Below are positions 1 to 9,590 of a DNA stretch of 57,199 nt, in pieces (position 1 is the first letter of the stretch; the number at the start of each line of letters is the position of its first letter). The stretch is from Syntrophorhabdaceae bacterium PtaU1.Bin034 (lineage in GTDB: Bacteria; Desulfobacterota_G; Syntrophorhabdia; Syntrophorhabdales; WCHB1-27), in contig MVRP01000007.1 of assembly GCA_002067405.1 (NCBI GenBank), positions 1 to 57,199 on the forward strand, read 5' to 3'. The notes under the pieces were generated by a model that did not search any database, had not been told where the DNA came from, and saw only the letters and a list, made by a program, of their open reading frames with translations. The position numbers and the translations under genes were made by a program.

Positions 1-1
1 T

Positions 2-472
2 GAAAGGCACAAGCTCGAAGCCAGGCCGTACTACGACACGGCAGGTGCGGCGATCATGCTGCGCCAGCAGAGGCCTGCTTCTACGGCGGTCATCGCGAGC
101 AGGCTTTGCGCCGATCTCTACAACCTGGAAATATTGAAGGAAAACGTGGAAGACAATGACTCGAACACCACGCGATTCCTTGTGCTGTCAACACACGCGA
201 GCGCCGAAGAGGGAAACAAATGTTCCATCATCTTTTCCGTGGCCCACCGGCCGGGAGGGCTCTTCTCCGTGCTGAAGGTGCTTTCTGAGGCCGATATCAA
301 CATGACGAGGATCGAGTCGAGGCCTTTGCGGAACGATCTGGGCACCTACGCGTTCTTTGTCGACTTCGAAGGCTCCGACAGGGACGACAAAGTGAAGGGG
401 GTGCTCAGCGAGGTTGAAAAGGCGGCGGCAAGCTTTAAGTTTTTGGGGTGCTACAAAGGAGCGGAGATATGA
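2..472 (+). CDS. pheA: Prephenate dehydratase, C-terminal part (5' end outside window)
   Basis: The open frame runs in from the window edge, so only the end of the catalytic domain and the regulatory domain are seen. Prephenate dehydratase converts prephenate to phenylpyruvate in phenylalanine synthesis. The ARPYYDTAGAA stretch is typical of the family, and NTTRFLVL holds the catalytic Thr-Arg-Phe motif. A C-terminal ACT domain follows, with its ligand-site signatures (GGLF region and ESRP), so feedback inhibition by Phe is expected. The stop overlaps the tyrA start as ATGA, indicating translational coupling. Whether a chorismate mutase domain is fused at the N terminus cannot be seen. Confidence 0.93.
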   Translation, partial: ERHKLEARPYYDTAGAAIMLRQQRPASTAVIASRLCADLYNLEILKENVEDNDSNTTRFLVLSTHASAEEGNKCSIIFSVAHRPGGLFSVLKVLSEADINMTRIESRPLRNDLGTYAFFVDFEGSDRDDKVKGVLSEVEKAAASFKFLGCYKGAEI

Positions 473-1248
473 AGATTGCCATCGTCGGTACGGGCCACAT
501 GGGGTCATGGTTTGCGAGAGAGCTGTCAAAGGGGCATGAGGTGGCCGTGTACGACCGGGACCTGGCAAAATCCGAACGCCTGAAGGGCGTCCGTCACCTT
601 GCCGGAATTGCAGCCGTCGGAGAGTATGACCCGAAGCTGCTTATCAACGCCGTGACCCTCAGGAACACGGTCGAAGCTTTCGAGGCTGTGTCGCCCTACC
701 TCAAGAAAGACTGCATCATCTGCGACATGGCGTCGATCAAGGAAAGAATAGCCGGCTACTACACACGGGCCGGATTCGACTTCGTCTCCATCCATCCCAT
801 GTTCGGACCGACTTTTGCGGACATGGAAAAAGTACGCGAGGAAAATGCAGTCATCATCACCGAGTCGTGCGAACAGGGAGGGCAATTCTTCACGAGGTTC
901 TTTGCCCGGCTGGGGGTGCGCATTTTCGAGTACTCCTTTGATGAACACGACGCGATGATGGCCTATTCACTCACCACACCCTTTGTGTCATCCATGATCT
1001 TTGCCGCATGCGTCGATGCAAAGACAGCGCCCGGCACCACCTTCAAGAGGCATATGGCTATCGCCGGAAGCCTTCTCGCCGAGGACGACCATCTCCTCGC
1101 GGAAATACTTTTCAATCCCCATTCCGTCACCGAGATCAACCGGATCACCTCCCGCCTCGAATTTCTCAAGCACATCATCATGGCAAAGGACCAGGATGAA
1201 GCAGCCGAATTCTTCAGAAGGCTGAGGGAGAACATAGGGGGCATTTAA
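469..1248 (+). CDS. tyrA: Prephenate dehydrogenase (TyrA)
   Basis: A 259-residue NAD(P)-dependent oxidoreductase that oxidatively decarboxylates prephenate to 4-hydroxyphenylpyruvate for tyrosine synthesis. GTGHMG at residues 7-12 is the Rossmann dinucleotide loop, and SIHPMFGP around His109 is the family's catalytic/substrate motif. The start at 469 is chosen because it overlaps the pheA stop in an ATGA junction and places the beta-strand MKIAIVG at the N terminus; an in-frame upstream start at 448 lies inside pheA. No ACT domain is present in this compact version. It ends without an obvious downstream partner on the same strand. Confidence 0.93.
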   Translation: MKIAIVGTGHMGSWFARELSKGHEVAVYDRDLAKSERLKGVRHLAGIAAVGEYDPKLLINAVTLRNTVEAFEAVSPYLKKDCIICDMASIKERIAGYYTRAGFDFVSIHPMFGPTFADMEKVREENAVIITESCEQGGQFFTRFFARLGVRIFEYSFDEHDAMMAYSLTTPFVSSMIFAACVDAKTAPGTTFKRHMAIAGSLLAEDDHLLAEILFNPHSVTEINRITSRLEFLKHIIMAKDQDEAAEFFRRLRENIGGI

Positions 1249-1311
1249 AACGGACAGAAGACTGCTTTTTGCGGGTTTCCGGCTGCGGGCAAGGCCGGGT
1301 CCGTTATTCTC

Positions 1312-1905
1312 TCACGTTTTGGTGTATTCCCAGCCGACCATACTCACGTATCTCCAGCCGAAGAGGCTTCTGGACCACTTCCATGACCGTGCCGGGCTCA
1401 GGCCGGCACGAGACGCCCAGGAATCTGCCTGGTCCTTGCTGACCCTGGCCCGGAGCGGAGGACCGAACGAAACGTTTTCTTTCGGGAACTCGACCACGAA
1501 CGCCCGGCCTCCTTTTCTGAGTATGCGAGCTGTTTCAGGAAAGAAGCGGTCAGGATCGTCCAGCTCGTGGACCACGAATACGAGGAAAGCGCCGTCCACG
1601 CTTTCATCGTCAAGGGGGAGCACATTTTCCTGGGACAATTTCGGCTCTATGTTGGTGATCCCGAGGTTCCCGGCCTTGTCTTTCACCCTCTCGATCATGC
1701 GTTCGCTTATATCCAGTGCGTAGACCTTTTGGACGAGAGACGCGAGAGGGATCGTGAAGTACCCGGGACCGCAGCCTATATCGACCCAGACATCACTTCT
1801 TTGGGGGGCAAGTGCGGCAAGGACCTCCTGCCACGGCATGAAAAACCGGCGCAACATGCCCTCAAGGATAAAAGCGTTTCTTGGATTGAACTTATGTCCA
1901 GGCAT
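1312..1905 (-). CDS. Class I SAM-dependent methyltransferase
   Basis: A roughly 197-residue methyltransferase of the UbiE/type-11 fold. The SAM site is the glycine-rich VDIGCGPGYFTIPLA near residue 45, followed by an acidic strand end (YALDIS) and the LPLDDESVDGAFLVFVVHEL motif-IV/V region. The start MPGHKFNPRN at 1905 is preferred to a longer frame beginning at 1968, because the GHKFNP opening is typical of this subfamily and the extra 21 residues are basic and low-complexity. The substrate is not predictable. It converges on tyrA across 63 bp. Confidence 0.8.
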   Translation of the reverse strand: MPGHKFNPRNAFILEGMLRRFFMPWQEVLAALAPQRSDVWVDIGCGPGYFTIPLASLVQKVYALDISERMIERVKDKAGNLGITNIEPKLSQENVLPLDDESVDGAFLVFVVHELDDPDRFFPETARILRKGGRAFVVEFPKENVSFGPPLRARVSKDQADSWASRAGLSPARSWKWSRSLFGWRYVSMVGWEYTKT

Positions 1906-2083
1906 ACCCGATCTTCCGGCCACGGCCTTCCGGCAACGCCGTGGGGCAGCAGTTTGGCTCCTATCCACTTAAGTTAAGGGCTCACCGGCGTTTTTTCAAC
2001 TTTTGGGGCTCGCGTCGCCCCCTCCACCGGCAAAGCCGGATGGAGCCTCCCCCTCAAAGACTCGCTCGCTCGTTGTCTTGGAT

Positions 2084-2105
2084 ACCCTGCTGCTTGCAGC
2101 AGGGT
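2084..2105. repeat. Perfect 9-bp inverted repeat, hairpin-forming
   Basis: ACCCTGCTG, a CTTG loop and CAGCAGGGT form a perfect 9-bp stem in the 350-bp gap between the divergent methyltransferase and dnaK. A smaller CCGGC/GCCGG palindrome lies about 50 bp to the left (near 2030). No T-tract follows on either strand, so a terminator role is doubtful. Nothing else coding is seen in the gap. Confidence 0.5.
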
Positions 2106-2193
2106 CATTTATTCGGCTTTGATGGATGCTGGGCGTCATGCCGCGGCGCCTGGCAAGAGAAAGCGGACCGGACAGCGGTACACGACGCGGCAT

Positions 2194-2222
2194 TTGACAA
2201 AAATGCAGTCCCGGATTATTTT
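2194..2222 (+). promoter_or_regulatory. Candidate sigma-70-type promoter of dnaK
   Basis: TTGACA (2194-2199) is followed after 17 nt by TATTTT (2217-2222), 38 nt before the dnaK start. The -35 is perfect and the -10 matches four of six positions. I see no CIRCE element (the HrcA operator) near it, so heat control, if any, is not readable. Confidence 0.55.
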
Positions 2223-2259
2223 CCTGTATACAAAAATAGCACCCTTCAGGAGGCTAATA

Positions 2260-4194
2260 ATGGCTGATAACACCAAAAAACAGGTAATTGGTATTGATCT
2301 TGGGACCACGTTTTCGGTTGTTTCGGTGATGGAGAACGGGGACCCGAAGGTGATTGTGAATGAAGAGGGGCACCGGACAACGCCGAGTGTGGTTGCCTTT
2401 ACGAAGGACGGTGAGGTTTTGGTGGGGCAGGTCGCAAAACGGCAAGCGATCACCAACCCCGAGAACACCATATTTTCCATAAAGAGACTCATGGGGAAGC
2501 GATTTGCAGAGGCGCGGGATGAAAAAGTACCCTACAGGATTGTAGCGGACGCTAACGGCAATGCCCGGGTCGAAGTGCGCGGCAGACAGTATACACCCCA
2601 GGAGATATCAGCGTTCATTCTGCAGAAGCTGAAAAAGTCCGCGGAGAACTACCTGGGACATCCGGTTCTCGACGCGGTCATCACGGTTCCCGCATACTTC
2701 AACGATTCCCAGCGGCAGGCAACAAAGGATGCAGGAAAAATAGCGGGCCTCAATGTGCTTCGCATTGTCAACGAACCGACCGCATCCGCCCTTGCCTACG
2801 GTCTCGACAAGAAGAAGAACGAGAAGATCGCGGTGTATGACTTTGGCGGCGGCACTTTCGATATTTCGATCCTCGAGGTCGGCGATAACGTGGTAGAGGT
2901 GCTGTCGACCAACGGCGACACACATCTGGGTGGCGATGACGTCGATCAGCGGGTTATTGAATGGCTCGTAGCCGAGTTCAGGAAGGACCAGGGCATCGAC
3001 CTGTCCCGGGACAAGATGGCCATACAGCGGCTTAAGGACGCGGCGGAAAAGGCCAAGATAGAGCTCTCCTCCACCATGGAGACGGAGATCAACCTGCCCT
3101 TCATCACCGCTGATCAGAGCGGGCCGAAGCACCTCAATGCGAAGCTCAGCAGGGCAAAACTGGAGCAGATGTGTGACGACCTGTTTCAGAGAAGTATGGA
3201 GCCGTGTCGAAAGGCCCTCGCCGATGCAAAACTGAGCACGACGGATATCGATGAAGTCATCCTTGTCGGGGGCTCGACGCGTATCCCCAAGGTTCAGTCC
3301 CTGGTTAAAGACTTTTTCGGCAGGGAGCCGCACAAGGGGGTGAACCCCGATGAAGTCGTGTCACTTGGAGCAGCGGTCCAGGCAGGGGTGCTGACCGGTG
3401 AAGTGAAAGACGTTCTGCTCCTCGACGTTACCCCTTTGTCATTAGGTCTTGAGACATTGGGCAACGTCATGACAAGGCTCATAGAGAGGAACACCACAAT
3501 TCCGACCAAGAGAAGCCAGGTCTTCTCCACGGCCGAGGACAACCAGACGGCGGTCGAAATCCACGTGCTCCAGGGCGAAAGAGAGCTCGCACGGGATAAC
3601 CGGACCCTGGGTCGTTTCCACCTGCAAGGGATTCCCGCTGCGCCCAGGGGGCTCCCGCAGATCGAGGTCACCTTTGACATCGATGCGAACGGCATCCTGC
3701 ACGTTGCCGCAAAGGACCTTGCGACAGGCAAAGAGCAGGCAATTACCATAACGGCTTCAACCGGATTGTCGGATGCAGATATTCAGAAAATGGTGCAGGA
3801 TGCGGAGCAGCACGCCGAAGAGGACCGTCGGCGCAAGGAAGAGGTCGAGGCGAGGAACCACCTGGACAATCTGATCTACAGCTCGGAAAAAACCCTGCAC
3901 GACAGCCGTGATAAGCTGGAACCGGAGGAAGCAGGATCATTTGAGGAGACGCTCGCACGAGCCAAAGACGCGCTGAAGAGCGGCGATACAGGGCGCATCA
4001 GGGCGGCTGAGCAGGAAGTGACCCAGGCATCGCACAGGATGGCGGAAAGCCTGTACAGGAGAACCCAGGGCCAGGCGGGGGCCACCGGTACCGGCGGGTG
4101 TCAGGGCGGGACCTGCGGCGCCCATGGCGGCCGGGACCACGATGACGGGGACACGATCGATGTTGAGTATCAAGATGTGAGGAAAACGGCATAG
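2260..4194 (+). CDS. dnaK: Chaperone DnaK (Hsp70)
   Basis: A 644-residue cytoplasmic Hsp70 that refolds proteins in an ATP-driven cycle with DnaJ and GrpE. GIDLGTT at about residues 11-17 is the phosphate-1 loop; later come [25 protein letters not shown] and [10 protein letters not shown], then the substrate-binding domain ([14 protein letters not shown]) and a helical lid. The ATG at 2260 has an AGGAGG box; a frame opening at 2119 adds 47 unrelated residues and is rejected. Odd points: no grpE, dnaJ or hrcA is adjacent, and the Gly-rich C-terminal tail carries two cysteines and a His ([13 protein letters not shown]) before the acidic end. It may be a second dnaK copy. Confidence 0.95.
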   Translation: MADNTKKQVIGIDLGTTFSVVSVMENGDPKVIVNEEGHRTTPSVVAFTKDGEVLVGQVAKRQAITNPENTIFSIKRLMGKRFAEARDEKVPYRIVADANGNARVEVRGRQYTPQEISAFILQKLKKSAENYLGHPVLDAVITVPAYFNDSQRQATKDAGKIAGLNVLRIVNEPTASALAYGLDKKKNEKIAVYDFGGGTFDISILEVGDNVVEVLSTNGDTHLGGDDVDQRVIEWLVAEFRKDQGIDLSRDKMAIQRLKDAAEKAKIELSSTMETEINLPFITADQSGPKHLNAKLSRAKLEQMCDDLFQRSMEPCRKALADAKLSTTDIDEVILVGGSTRIPKVQSLVKDFFGREPHKGVNPDEVVSLGAAVQAGVLTGEVKDVLLLDVTPLSLGLETLGNVMTRLIERNTTIPTKRSQVFSTAEDNQTAVEIHVLQGERELARDNRTLGRFHLQGIPAAPRGLPQIEVTFDIDANGILHVAAKDLATGKEQAITITASTGLSDADIQKMVQDAEQHAEEDRRRKEEVEARNHLDNLIYSSEKTLHDSRDKLEPEEAGSFEETLARAKDALKSGDTGRIRAAEQEVTQASHRMAESLYRRTQGQAGATGTGGCQGGTCGAHGGRDHDDGDTIDVEYQDVRKTA

Positions 4195-4212
4195 CTGGCC
4201 CGGCTCACGGTA

Positions 4213-4245
4213 TGCCAGGCCCCGCTTTTCCCGCGGGGCTTGGCA
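4213..4245 (+). terminator. Stem-loop after dnaK
   Basis: Two 13-nt arms (4213-4225 and 4233-4245) pair with one G-U wobble around a 7-nt loop, 18 nt after the dnaK stop. The stem is very GC-rich but the following bases are not T-rich, so it could be a weak terminator or an mRNA 3' protecting structure. It also lies at the 3' end of the converging HD-GYP gene. Confidence 0.55.
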
Positions 4246-4280
4246 CCTGACGAAGAGGGCGCCGAAGCTGCACGACCGGA

Positions 4281-5075
4281 TCATGAAAGCACGTCACGAG
4301 AGAGAACAGCCTCGAGCGCATCGATGCAACTCTCCTCCCAGCGAGTGCCGGCATACTGTCTTAAGATGCGGAGCGCCTCCTCCGTGGACTTCCCCTTCTG
4401 GTAAGGCCGGTCCGTGGTCATGGCGTCGTAACTGTCCGCAACCGCGACAATCCGTGCCCCAAGGGGGATCTGCTCGGCTTTCAGATTGCGCGGGTAGCCT
4501 TTTCCATCCAGCCGCTCGTGGTGGCAATGAACGTATTCCACGCATGCCCCCAGGAAATCCAGATCAACGAGTATCTCGGCTCCCGCACCCGGATGCTTCA
4601 TGATCTGCTTGACCACGTCGGGTGGGTTCCTGCCTTCGTGTGCCTGAAAAAGCAAGTCCGGGAAACCTATCTTGCCGATATCGTGGAGGATCCCTGCCAA
4701 CCTGATCGATTCAGCCTGCTCCTGGTCAAGCCCCATTTGAAGGGCGATACGGCCGGACAAAGCCCCCACCTTGGCCGCGTGTCCTTCAGTATACGCATCC
4801 CTTGCAGCGAGTGCATGTGCCATAGCCGATACTGTCTTGACCGTGTTCTCCTTGATCTTGAGATTGAGCCGCTTCAGCTCCTCCACCATCATCTCCAGTT
4901 GATACTCGCGGGCCTCCACCTTCACCATCATCATTGCAACGGCTTCGGCGATGATGCGTACGGACTCCGGCTGATCGTCCGTGGTCAGCGCCATTATGTC
5001 GTTCGAGTAATTTCCCTTCGCAATCTCTGCGATAATTCCCAGCAATCTCTGCAAACCACTGCCGTCCACCTTCAT
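4281..5075 (-). CDS. HD-GYP domain cyclic-di-GMP phosphodiesterase-like protein
   Basis: A 264-residue soluble protein. Residues 1-80 form a helical, HAMP/coiled-coil-like N terminus without membrane segments. Residues from about 85 form an HD-GYP domain: TEGHAAKV, GILHDIGKIG with the metal HD pair at 131-132, and HHERLDGKGYP at 185-195, followed by ARIVAVADSYDAMTTDRPYQ. The key GYP triplet is intact, so c-di-GMP hydrolysis is expected, though activity is inferred. There is no receiver or sensor domain in the same chain; the signal input is unknown. It is transcribed convergently with dnaK. Confidence 0.88.
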   Translation of the reverse strand: MKVDGSGLQRLLGIIAEIAKGNYSNDIMALTTDDQPESVRIIAEAVAMMMVKVEAREYQLEMMVEELKRLNLKIKENTVKTVSAMAHALAARDAYTEGHAAKVGALSGRIALQMGLDQEQAESIRLAGILHDIGKIGFPDLLFQAHEGRNPPDVVKQIMKHPGAGAEILVDLDFLGACVEYVHCHHERLDGKGYPRNLKAEQIPLGARIVAVADSYDAMTTDRPYQKGKSTEEALRILRQYAGTRWEESCIDALEAVLSRDVLS

Positions 5076-5302
5076 GCCTCCGCAATCTGTTCTTATTACA
5101 AAATATTGTTCGGCGTCGGCTTTTCACCGGCCTTCCGCCGTACTTGACCCCTTTAGACTAACCAACATTCATTGTTGATTACCACTCCTGATTCTTCTAT
5201 CTCAAAAGAAAACGAAGAAAAAAATAAAAACCGCCGAACCGCCGACTGACACGGGAGCGAGGCAGGGTTTGACGGGCCGATGCGAAACAGAACAATCTCT
5301 CC

Positions 5303-5331
5303 TTGACCGGCAAGGCAAGTCTTCCTATACT
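5303..5331 (+). promoter_or_regulatory. Candidate sigma-70 promoter of the radical SAM gene
   Basis: TTGACC (5303-5308), a 17-nt spacer and TATACT (5326-5331) lie 84 nt before the ATG at 5415. Both hexamers match five of six consensus bases. The rest of the 339-bp gap upstream, back to 5076, is A-rich on the left and shows no other feature. Confidence 0.6.
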
Positions 5332-5414
5332 CCTTTCGTGACAGGTAAACTTACCGTGTTGCGGTTGACAGGCCGATAGTGTCTCTGTTTCGGCAGAGCA
5401 GAAAGGATTGCGCC

Positions 5415-6665
5415 ATGACCAAAGCGTCCCGTGAATTTCAGGTATTTGCCAAGCCCACCGGCTCCCTCTGCAACCTTCGGTGCCACTATTGCTACTATCT
5501 CGAAAAGGAAACGATTTATGAAAAAGGTGAGTCGTCGCGCATGGCTGACGATGTCCTGGAGGAGTACATTCTTCAGCACATCGATGCCTCCGCAACCCCG
5601 TTGATCAGGTTTTCCTGGCATGGAGGGGAGCCGACCCTGCTGGGGGTGGACTATTTCAGGAAGGTTGTGGCGCTGCAGCGCAAGCATCAACCGCCGGGCA
5701 GGCATATCAGCAACGGTATTCAAACGAACGGAACCCTCCTCGATGAGGAGTGGTGCCGTTTCCTTGCGTCAGAAGGCTTTTCCGTGGGAATCAGTATGGA
5801 TGGGTCGAAGGAACTGCACGACCTCTACCGCGTGAGCAAGAGGCAGGCACCCACCCACGAGCAAGCCATGCGCGGGTACATGCTCCTCCGGCAGCACGGG
5901 ATACCCTGCGACGTGCTCTGTGTCGTGCACCGCCGCAATGTAGGCTACCCCGTTGACGTGTACCGGTTTTTCAAGGAAATAGGAGTGACGTACCTCGGAT
6001 TTCTACCCCTTGTCGAATCGCAGGATGGCGGGTCGTCCTGCGTCAGCGACCGCTCGGTCCCGGCCCCCGAATTTGGCGATTTTCTCTGCGCCGTTTTCAA
6101 TGAATGGCTGAACGAAGATATCGGCCGCATCAACGTTCAGATCTTTGAGGAGGCGATCGCAACCGCCCTCGGCCGGGAACATCGGCTTTGTGTCTTTCGG
6201 AAGACCTGCGGCGATATTCCGGTCGTCGAGCACAACGGCGACTTCTTTTCCTGTGATCATTTCGTCGATGTCCAACACCGGGTCGGGAACATAAAGGACA
6301 CTCCGCTGGTCGAGCTGCTCGAGCACCCGTCGCAAAAGGCTTTTGGACAGGCCAAGCTGGACGGGTTACCGGGCTTTTGCAAGAACTGTGAGTTCCTCGC
6401 GATGTGCAACGGCGGGTGCCCGAAGGACCGCTTCCTCACGACACCCGACGGCGAGGCCGGGCTCAATTACCTTTGTGCGGGCTACAAGCGCTTTTTCGCC
6501 CACTGCAGCCCCTTCGTCGCCCAGGTGGCGGCTTTGAACCGATATCAGGACCCTGAAAGCCCGCCGATGCCGGCCGCTGGAGGAACGGGTGCCAAAACAG
6601 GCCGTAACGACCCGTGCCCCTGCGGCAGCGGCCGGAAGTACAAGAAATGCTGCATGGGCAAGTGA
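5415..6665 (+). CDS. Anaerobic sulfatase-maturase-type radical SAM/SPASM protein with SEC-C tail
   Basis: A 416-residue iron-sulfur enzyme of the anSME family, which oxidises a Cys or Ser of a target sulfatase to formylglycine under anaerobic conditions. Cys19, Cys23 and Cys26 (CNLRCHYC) bind the SAM cluster. The SPASM region has the expected cysteines (CGDIP, FFSCDHF, FCKNCEFLAMCNGGCPKDRF). The last 19 residues form a zinc-binding SEC-C motif (PCPCGSGRKYKKCC), an addition seen in some maturases. The start at 5415 has an AAAGGA box and matches family N termini. No sulfatase gene is nearby, so the target is encoded elsewhere or is different. Confidence 0.85.
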   Translation: MTKASREFQVFAKPTGSLCNLRCHYCYYLEKETIYEKGESSRMADDVLEEYILQHIDASATPLIRFSWHGGEPTLLGVDYFRKVVALQRKHQPPGRHISNGIQTNGTLLDEEWCRFLASEGFSVGISMDGSKELHDLYRVSKRQAPTHEQAMRGYMLLRQHGIPCDVLCVVHRRNVGYPVDVYRFFKEIGVTYLGFLPLVESQDGGSSCVSDRSVPAPEFGDFLCAVFNEWLNEDIGRINVQIFEEAIATALGREHRLCVFRKTCGDIPVVEHNGDFFSCDHFVDVQHRVGNIKDTPLVELLEHPSQKAFGQAKLDGLPGFCKNCEFLAMCNGGCPKDRFLTTPDGEAGLNYLCAGYKRFFAHCSPFVAQVAALNRYQDPESPPMPAAGGTGAKTGRNDPCPCGSGRKYKKCCMGK

Positions 6666-6666
6666 G

Positions 6667-6681
6667 GACGAGGCCCTCGTC
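6667..6681. terminator. Short hairpin between convergent genes
   Basis: GACGAG, a GCC loop and CTCGTC form a perfect 6-bp stem in the 24-bp gap between the radical SAM gene and the converging dienelactone hydrolase. There is no T-tract, so it is at best a weak bidirectional stop signal. Confidence 0.35.
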
Positions 6682-6689
6682 ATGGGTGG

Positions 6690-7559
6690 CTATGTCTTGA
6701 GCTTCTCCTTCAGGAAAGCGATCGTACGCTTCCACGCAAGGTCGGCGGCTTCCTTATTGTATCGCGCGGGATTCGTGTCGTTGTTGAAGGCGTGCTGGGC
6801 ACCTTCGTACATGTACAGCCTGTAATCGACGGATGCTTTCTTCAGCGCCGCTTCATAAGCCGGGATGCCTTTGTTAATCCCTTCATCAAGGCCCGCATAA
6901 TGGAGAAGCAGAGACGCCTTGATCCGGGAGACGTCTTCTGAAGCAGGCTGCCTGCCGTAGTACGAGACGACCGCCGAAACGTCAGGAGAATGAACCGCGA
7001 GCTGATTGGCCATGGCCCCGCCCCAGCAGAACCCGACAACCCCGACCTTGCCTGTGGACATGGGATGGGTCTTCAGGTAGCGTGCGGCAGCAACGAAATT
7101 CTTTACTGTCGACTGCTGGTCCAGCTTGCCTATAAGCTCTATCGCCCTGTTCTCATCTTTCGGTGTGCCGCCGACGGGCGAGAGGGCGTCGGGGGCGAGA
7201 GACAGGAAACCCTCAAGAGCCACCCGCCTGTTCACGTCCGCTATATGCGCATTGAGGCCCCTGTTCTCATGAATGACGACAACTCCCGGCAGTTTAGCGT
7301 CTCCTTTCAATCGCGCAAACTCGCCGCGGATTTCACCTGTTTCGCCCGGGTAGGTGATGGCCCGGGTGTAAAGGCGAGGGTCGTCCTTCTGCACAACATC
7401 GGCTCCGGCATAGCTTTTCTCCAATATAACGAGGAGTGCATTCGCAGCCGTTGCACTTCCCGCAAGGACGGATAATCTCCTCAGAAACTCGCGACGGTTG
7501 ATGAACCCCTTCCTGTACTTGTCGTACAGGCTCGCTCTGCTGCCCTCCATCTGCTCCAT
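6690..7559 (-). CDS. Tat-exported dienelactone hydrolase family protein
   Basis: A 289-residue alpha/beta hydrolase. The N terminus carries a twin-arginine signal (NRREFLRRLSVLAG, RR at 22-23) and a hydrophobic stretch, so export of a folded protein is expected. The nucleophile is Cys178 in GFCWGG, as in carboxymethylenebutenolidase (dienelactone hydrolase), with Asp225 (GLDEGIN) and His256 (QHAFNND) completing the triad. The ATG at 7559 has AAGGAGG immediately upstream; a longer frame from 7592 lacks this. The physiological substrate is unknown; export makes a classical role in chlorocatechol degradation unlikely. Confidence 0.85.
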   Translation of the reverse strand: MEQMEGSRASLYDKYRKGFINRREFLRRLSVLAGSATAANALLVILEKSYAGADVVQKDDPRLYTRAITYPGETGEIRGEFARLKGDAKLPGVVVIHENRGLNAHIADVNRRVALEGFLSLAPDALSPVGGTPKDENRAIELIGKLDQQSTVKNFVAAARYLKTHPMSTGKVGVVGFCWGGAMANQLAVHSPDVSAVVSYYGRQPASEDVSRIKASLLLHYAGLDEGINKGIPAYEAALKKASVDYRLYMYEGAQHAFNNDTNPARYNKEAADLAWKRTIAFLKEKLKT

Positions 7560-7710
7560 AGTCCCTCCTTTTTCTTCCCCGGGAATTGTCAAACAACTGC
7601 ATTTCTTTCCGGAAATAGGTACAGCCTCTGCATGGGATTTTAAGAAGAGGTCTGTTTTCTGTCAAGTATCCGAACGGACGGAAGGGGCGATCCGGTTCAC
7701 CGGAATCGCG

Positions 7711-8415
7711 TCAGCCTCTCAATGACCCGAGAAAGTCCCTGAAACGCTCGATACCGTGCTCAAGCTCGGCCACGGCTTTCGTGCCTATGATCGCACCGTC
7801 CGCCGCCCCGAAAGCCGTCTCCACATCGGCCTTCCCCTGTATGCCGAAACCTATGAACACATCCACCCCTTTGCCCCTGATGCGGGCAATTTTCTCACGC
7901 GTCTCGTCGTCGAGTCCGAATGCGCCGCCTGTTGTGCCCCGCTTCGATACAAAATAGATGAAGCCCTTTGCCCCTCGTAATGCCGAGGAGATGTCTTCTG
8001 CCCGGCTTTCAGGCGTCAGGAACCGGATCAGGGTGGTGCCCTTGAGATGTTTTTCGAAAGATGATATTTCACGCAACGGAAGATCGGCAAGGATAAGACC
8101 GCTCAATGGAGCGACCCTTTTGATGAACCCGGAAAATCCCGGACTATAGACAATATTGGAGTAGGTCATGAGGTAAATATTCCTTTTGAATAGGGTCCGC
8201 GCTTCCCGGAAGCTCTCTATGAAGTCGTCCACGCTATTCCGCTTCAGGACTTCGACCGATGCCCTCTCAAGCAGATCGCCGTCTGCGACCGGATCGGAGA
8301 AGGCAAAGCCCACCTCGAGAAAATCGACGCCGAGGTCCTGGCAGGCCCAGACGGCTGCGAGAAATGTCTCCTTCGTCGGATAGTTGGCCAGTAGATAAAT
8401 CCCGAGCTTACCCAT
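7711..8415 (-). CDS. trpA: Tryptophan synthase alpha subunit, short form
   Basis: The last gene of the trp operon; it cleaves indole-3-glycerol phosphate to indole and glyceraldehyde-3-phosphate. The barrel is recognisable: [14 protein letters not shown] holds the catalytic Glu34 and Asp45, and [27 protein letters not shown] is the phosphate-binding end. At 234 residues it is about 30 shorter than usual, lacking the usual N-terminal helix and opening directly at strand one ([13 protein letters not shown]). The start overlaps the trpB stop by 8 nt. Both catalytic acids are kept, so it should be active. Confidence 0.92.
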   Translation of the reverse strand: MGKLGIYLLANYPTKETFLAAVWACQDLGVDFLEVGFAFSDPVADGDLLERASVEVLKRNSVDDFIESFREARTLFKRNIYLMTYSNIVYSPGFSGFIKRVAPLSGLILADLPLREISSFEKHLKGTTLIRFLTPESRAEDISSALRGAKGFIYFVSKRGTTGGAFGLDDETREKIARIRGKGVDVFIGFGIQGKADVETAFGAADGAIIGTKAVAELEHGIERFRDFLGSLRG

Positions 8416-9577
8416 GGTTTATGCCTCCCGATCTCACGATCTCCATGTCTTTATCGCCTCTTCCGGAAAGGTTGACAATTACCGTGCTCCCCGCGAATCT
8501 TTCCTTCCCGGTAATCAGATAACCCAGGGCGTGCGAGCTTTCGAGGGCCGGCAGAATGCCCTCTGCTTTGGCAAGCACATGAAAGGCATGAAGCGCGTCT
8601 GAATCAAAGCATACCCTGTAGTCTACCCTGCCCTTGTCCTTCAGATAGCTGTGCTCAGGGCCGACACCGGGGTAATCGAGTCCAGCCGAAACAGAATGCA
8701 CCTCCGCAACCTGGCCGCCGCCGTCCTGTAAGAGATAGCTGATGGCGCCGTGAAGGATCCCCGGTTTTCCGCAGCTGAGCGTCGCTGCGTGCTGTCCCAG
8801 TTCCAGGCCCGTTCCGCCGGCTTCAATACCGGTGAGGCCGACGGAGGCATCACGCACGAAGCCCCTGAAGATGCCGATGGCATTGGACCCGCCGCCGACG
8901 CATGCAATCACATGGTCGGGAAGGCGGCCTTCGGCTTTCAGTATCTGCCGCCGCGACTCCTTTCCGATCACCGATTGAAAATCGGCGACGATCGCGGGGA
9001 AAGGATGCGGGCCGACAACGCTCCCGATAAGGTAATGGGTCGTTCTCACATTCCTTACCCAATCCCTCAGCGCTTCATTGATGGCGCTCTTGAGCGTGCC
9101 GCTTCCCTTCTCCACCGGGATAACCCTCGCTCCCAGCATCCCCATGCGCTCGACGTTGACGGCCTGCCTCTCCACATCGGTTTTGCCCATGTACACCTCG
9201 CACTCCATATTGAGGAGGCTGCAGACCGTCGCCGTTGCCACCCCGTGCTGTCCTGCCCCGGTTTCGGCAATGATCCTCGTCTTACCCATGAATCTTGCCA
9301 GCATGATCTGGCCGAGTGTGTTGTTTATCTTATGGGCCCCGGTGTGGAGGAGGTCCTCCCTCTTCAGGTAGACCTTGCAGGACAGACGTCCGCTCAAGTT
9401 CGACGCGTAGTACAGCGGGGTCGGCCTTCCTGCAAAGGTGCCGAGCAGGGTTTCCAGTTCCTTCCGGTAGGCCTTGTTCTTCTTGAATTCCTCATATGCC
9501 GCCTCAAGCTCGTCCAGGGCCGGTATTAATGTTTCCGGAACGAATTGCCCGCCGTAGGGACCGAAATATCGCTTCAT
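8408..9577 (-). CDS. trpB: Tryptophan synthase beta subunit
   Basis: A 389-residue PLP enzyme condensing indole with serine. Lys83 in HTGAHKINN forms the internal aldimine; [10 protein letters not shown] and the phosphate-binding GGGSNAIG are intact, and the start ([14 protein letters not shown]) is that of the classical TrpB1 type that pairs with TrpA. It begins 13 nt after trpC, whose stop overlaps the AAGGAG ribosome site. trpF normally lies between trpC and trpB but is absent here. Confidence 0.97.
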   Translation of the reverse strand: MKRYFGPYGGQFVPETLIPALDELEAAYEEFKKNKAYRKELETLLGTFAGRPTPLYYASNLSGRLSCKVYLKREDLLHTGAHKINNTLGQIMLARFMGKTRIIAETGAGQHGVATATVCSLLNMECEVYMGKTDVERQAVNVERMGMLGARVIPVEKGSGTLKSAINEALRDWVRNVRTTHYLIGSVVGPHPFPAIVADFQSVIGKESRRQILKAEGRLPDHVIACVGGGSNAIGIFRGFVRDASVGLTGIEAGGTGLELGQHAATLSCGKPGILHGAISYLLQDGGGQVAEVHSVSAGLDYPGVGPEHSYLKDKGRVDYRVCFDSDALHAFHVLAKAEGILPALESSHALGYLITGKERFAGSTVIVNLSGRGDKDMEIVRSGGINHG

Positions 9578-9590
9578 ATCTTAAAACTCC

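Noticed and set aside
2119..2259. 47-residue extension of DnaK
   Set aside because: It spans the candidate promoter and ignores the AGGAGG-ATG at 2260; DnaK N termini begin near the chosen Met.
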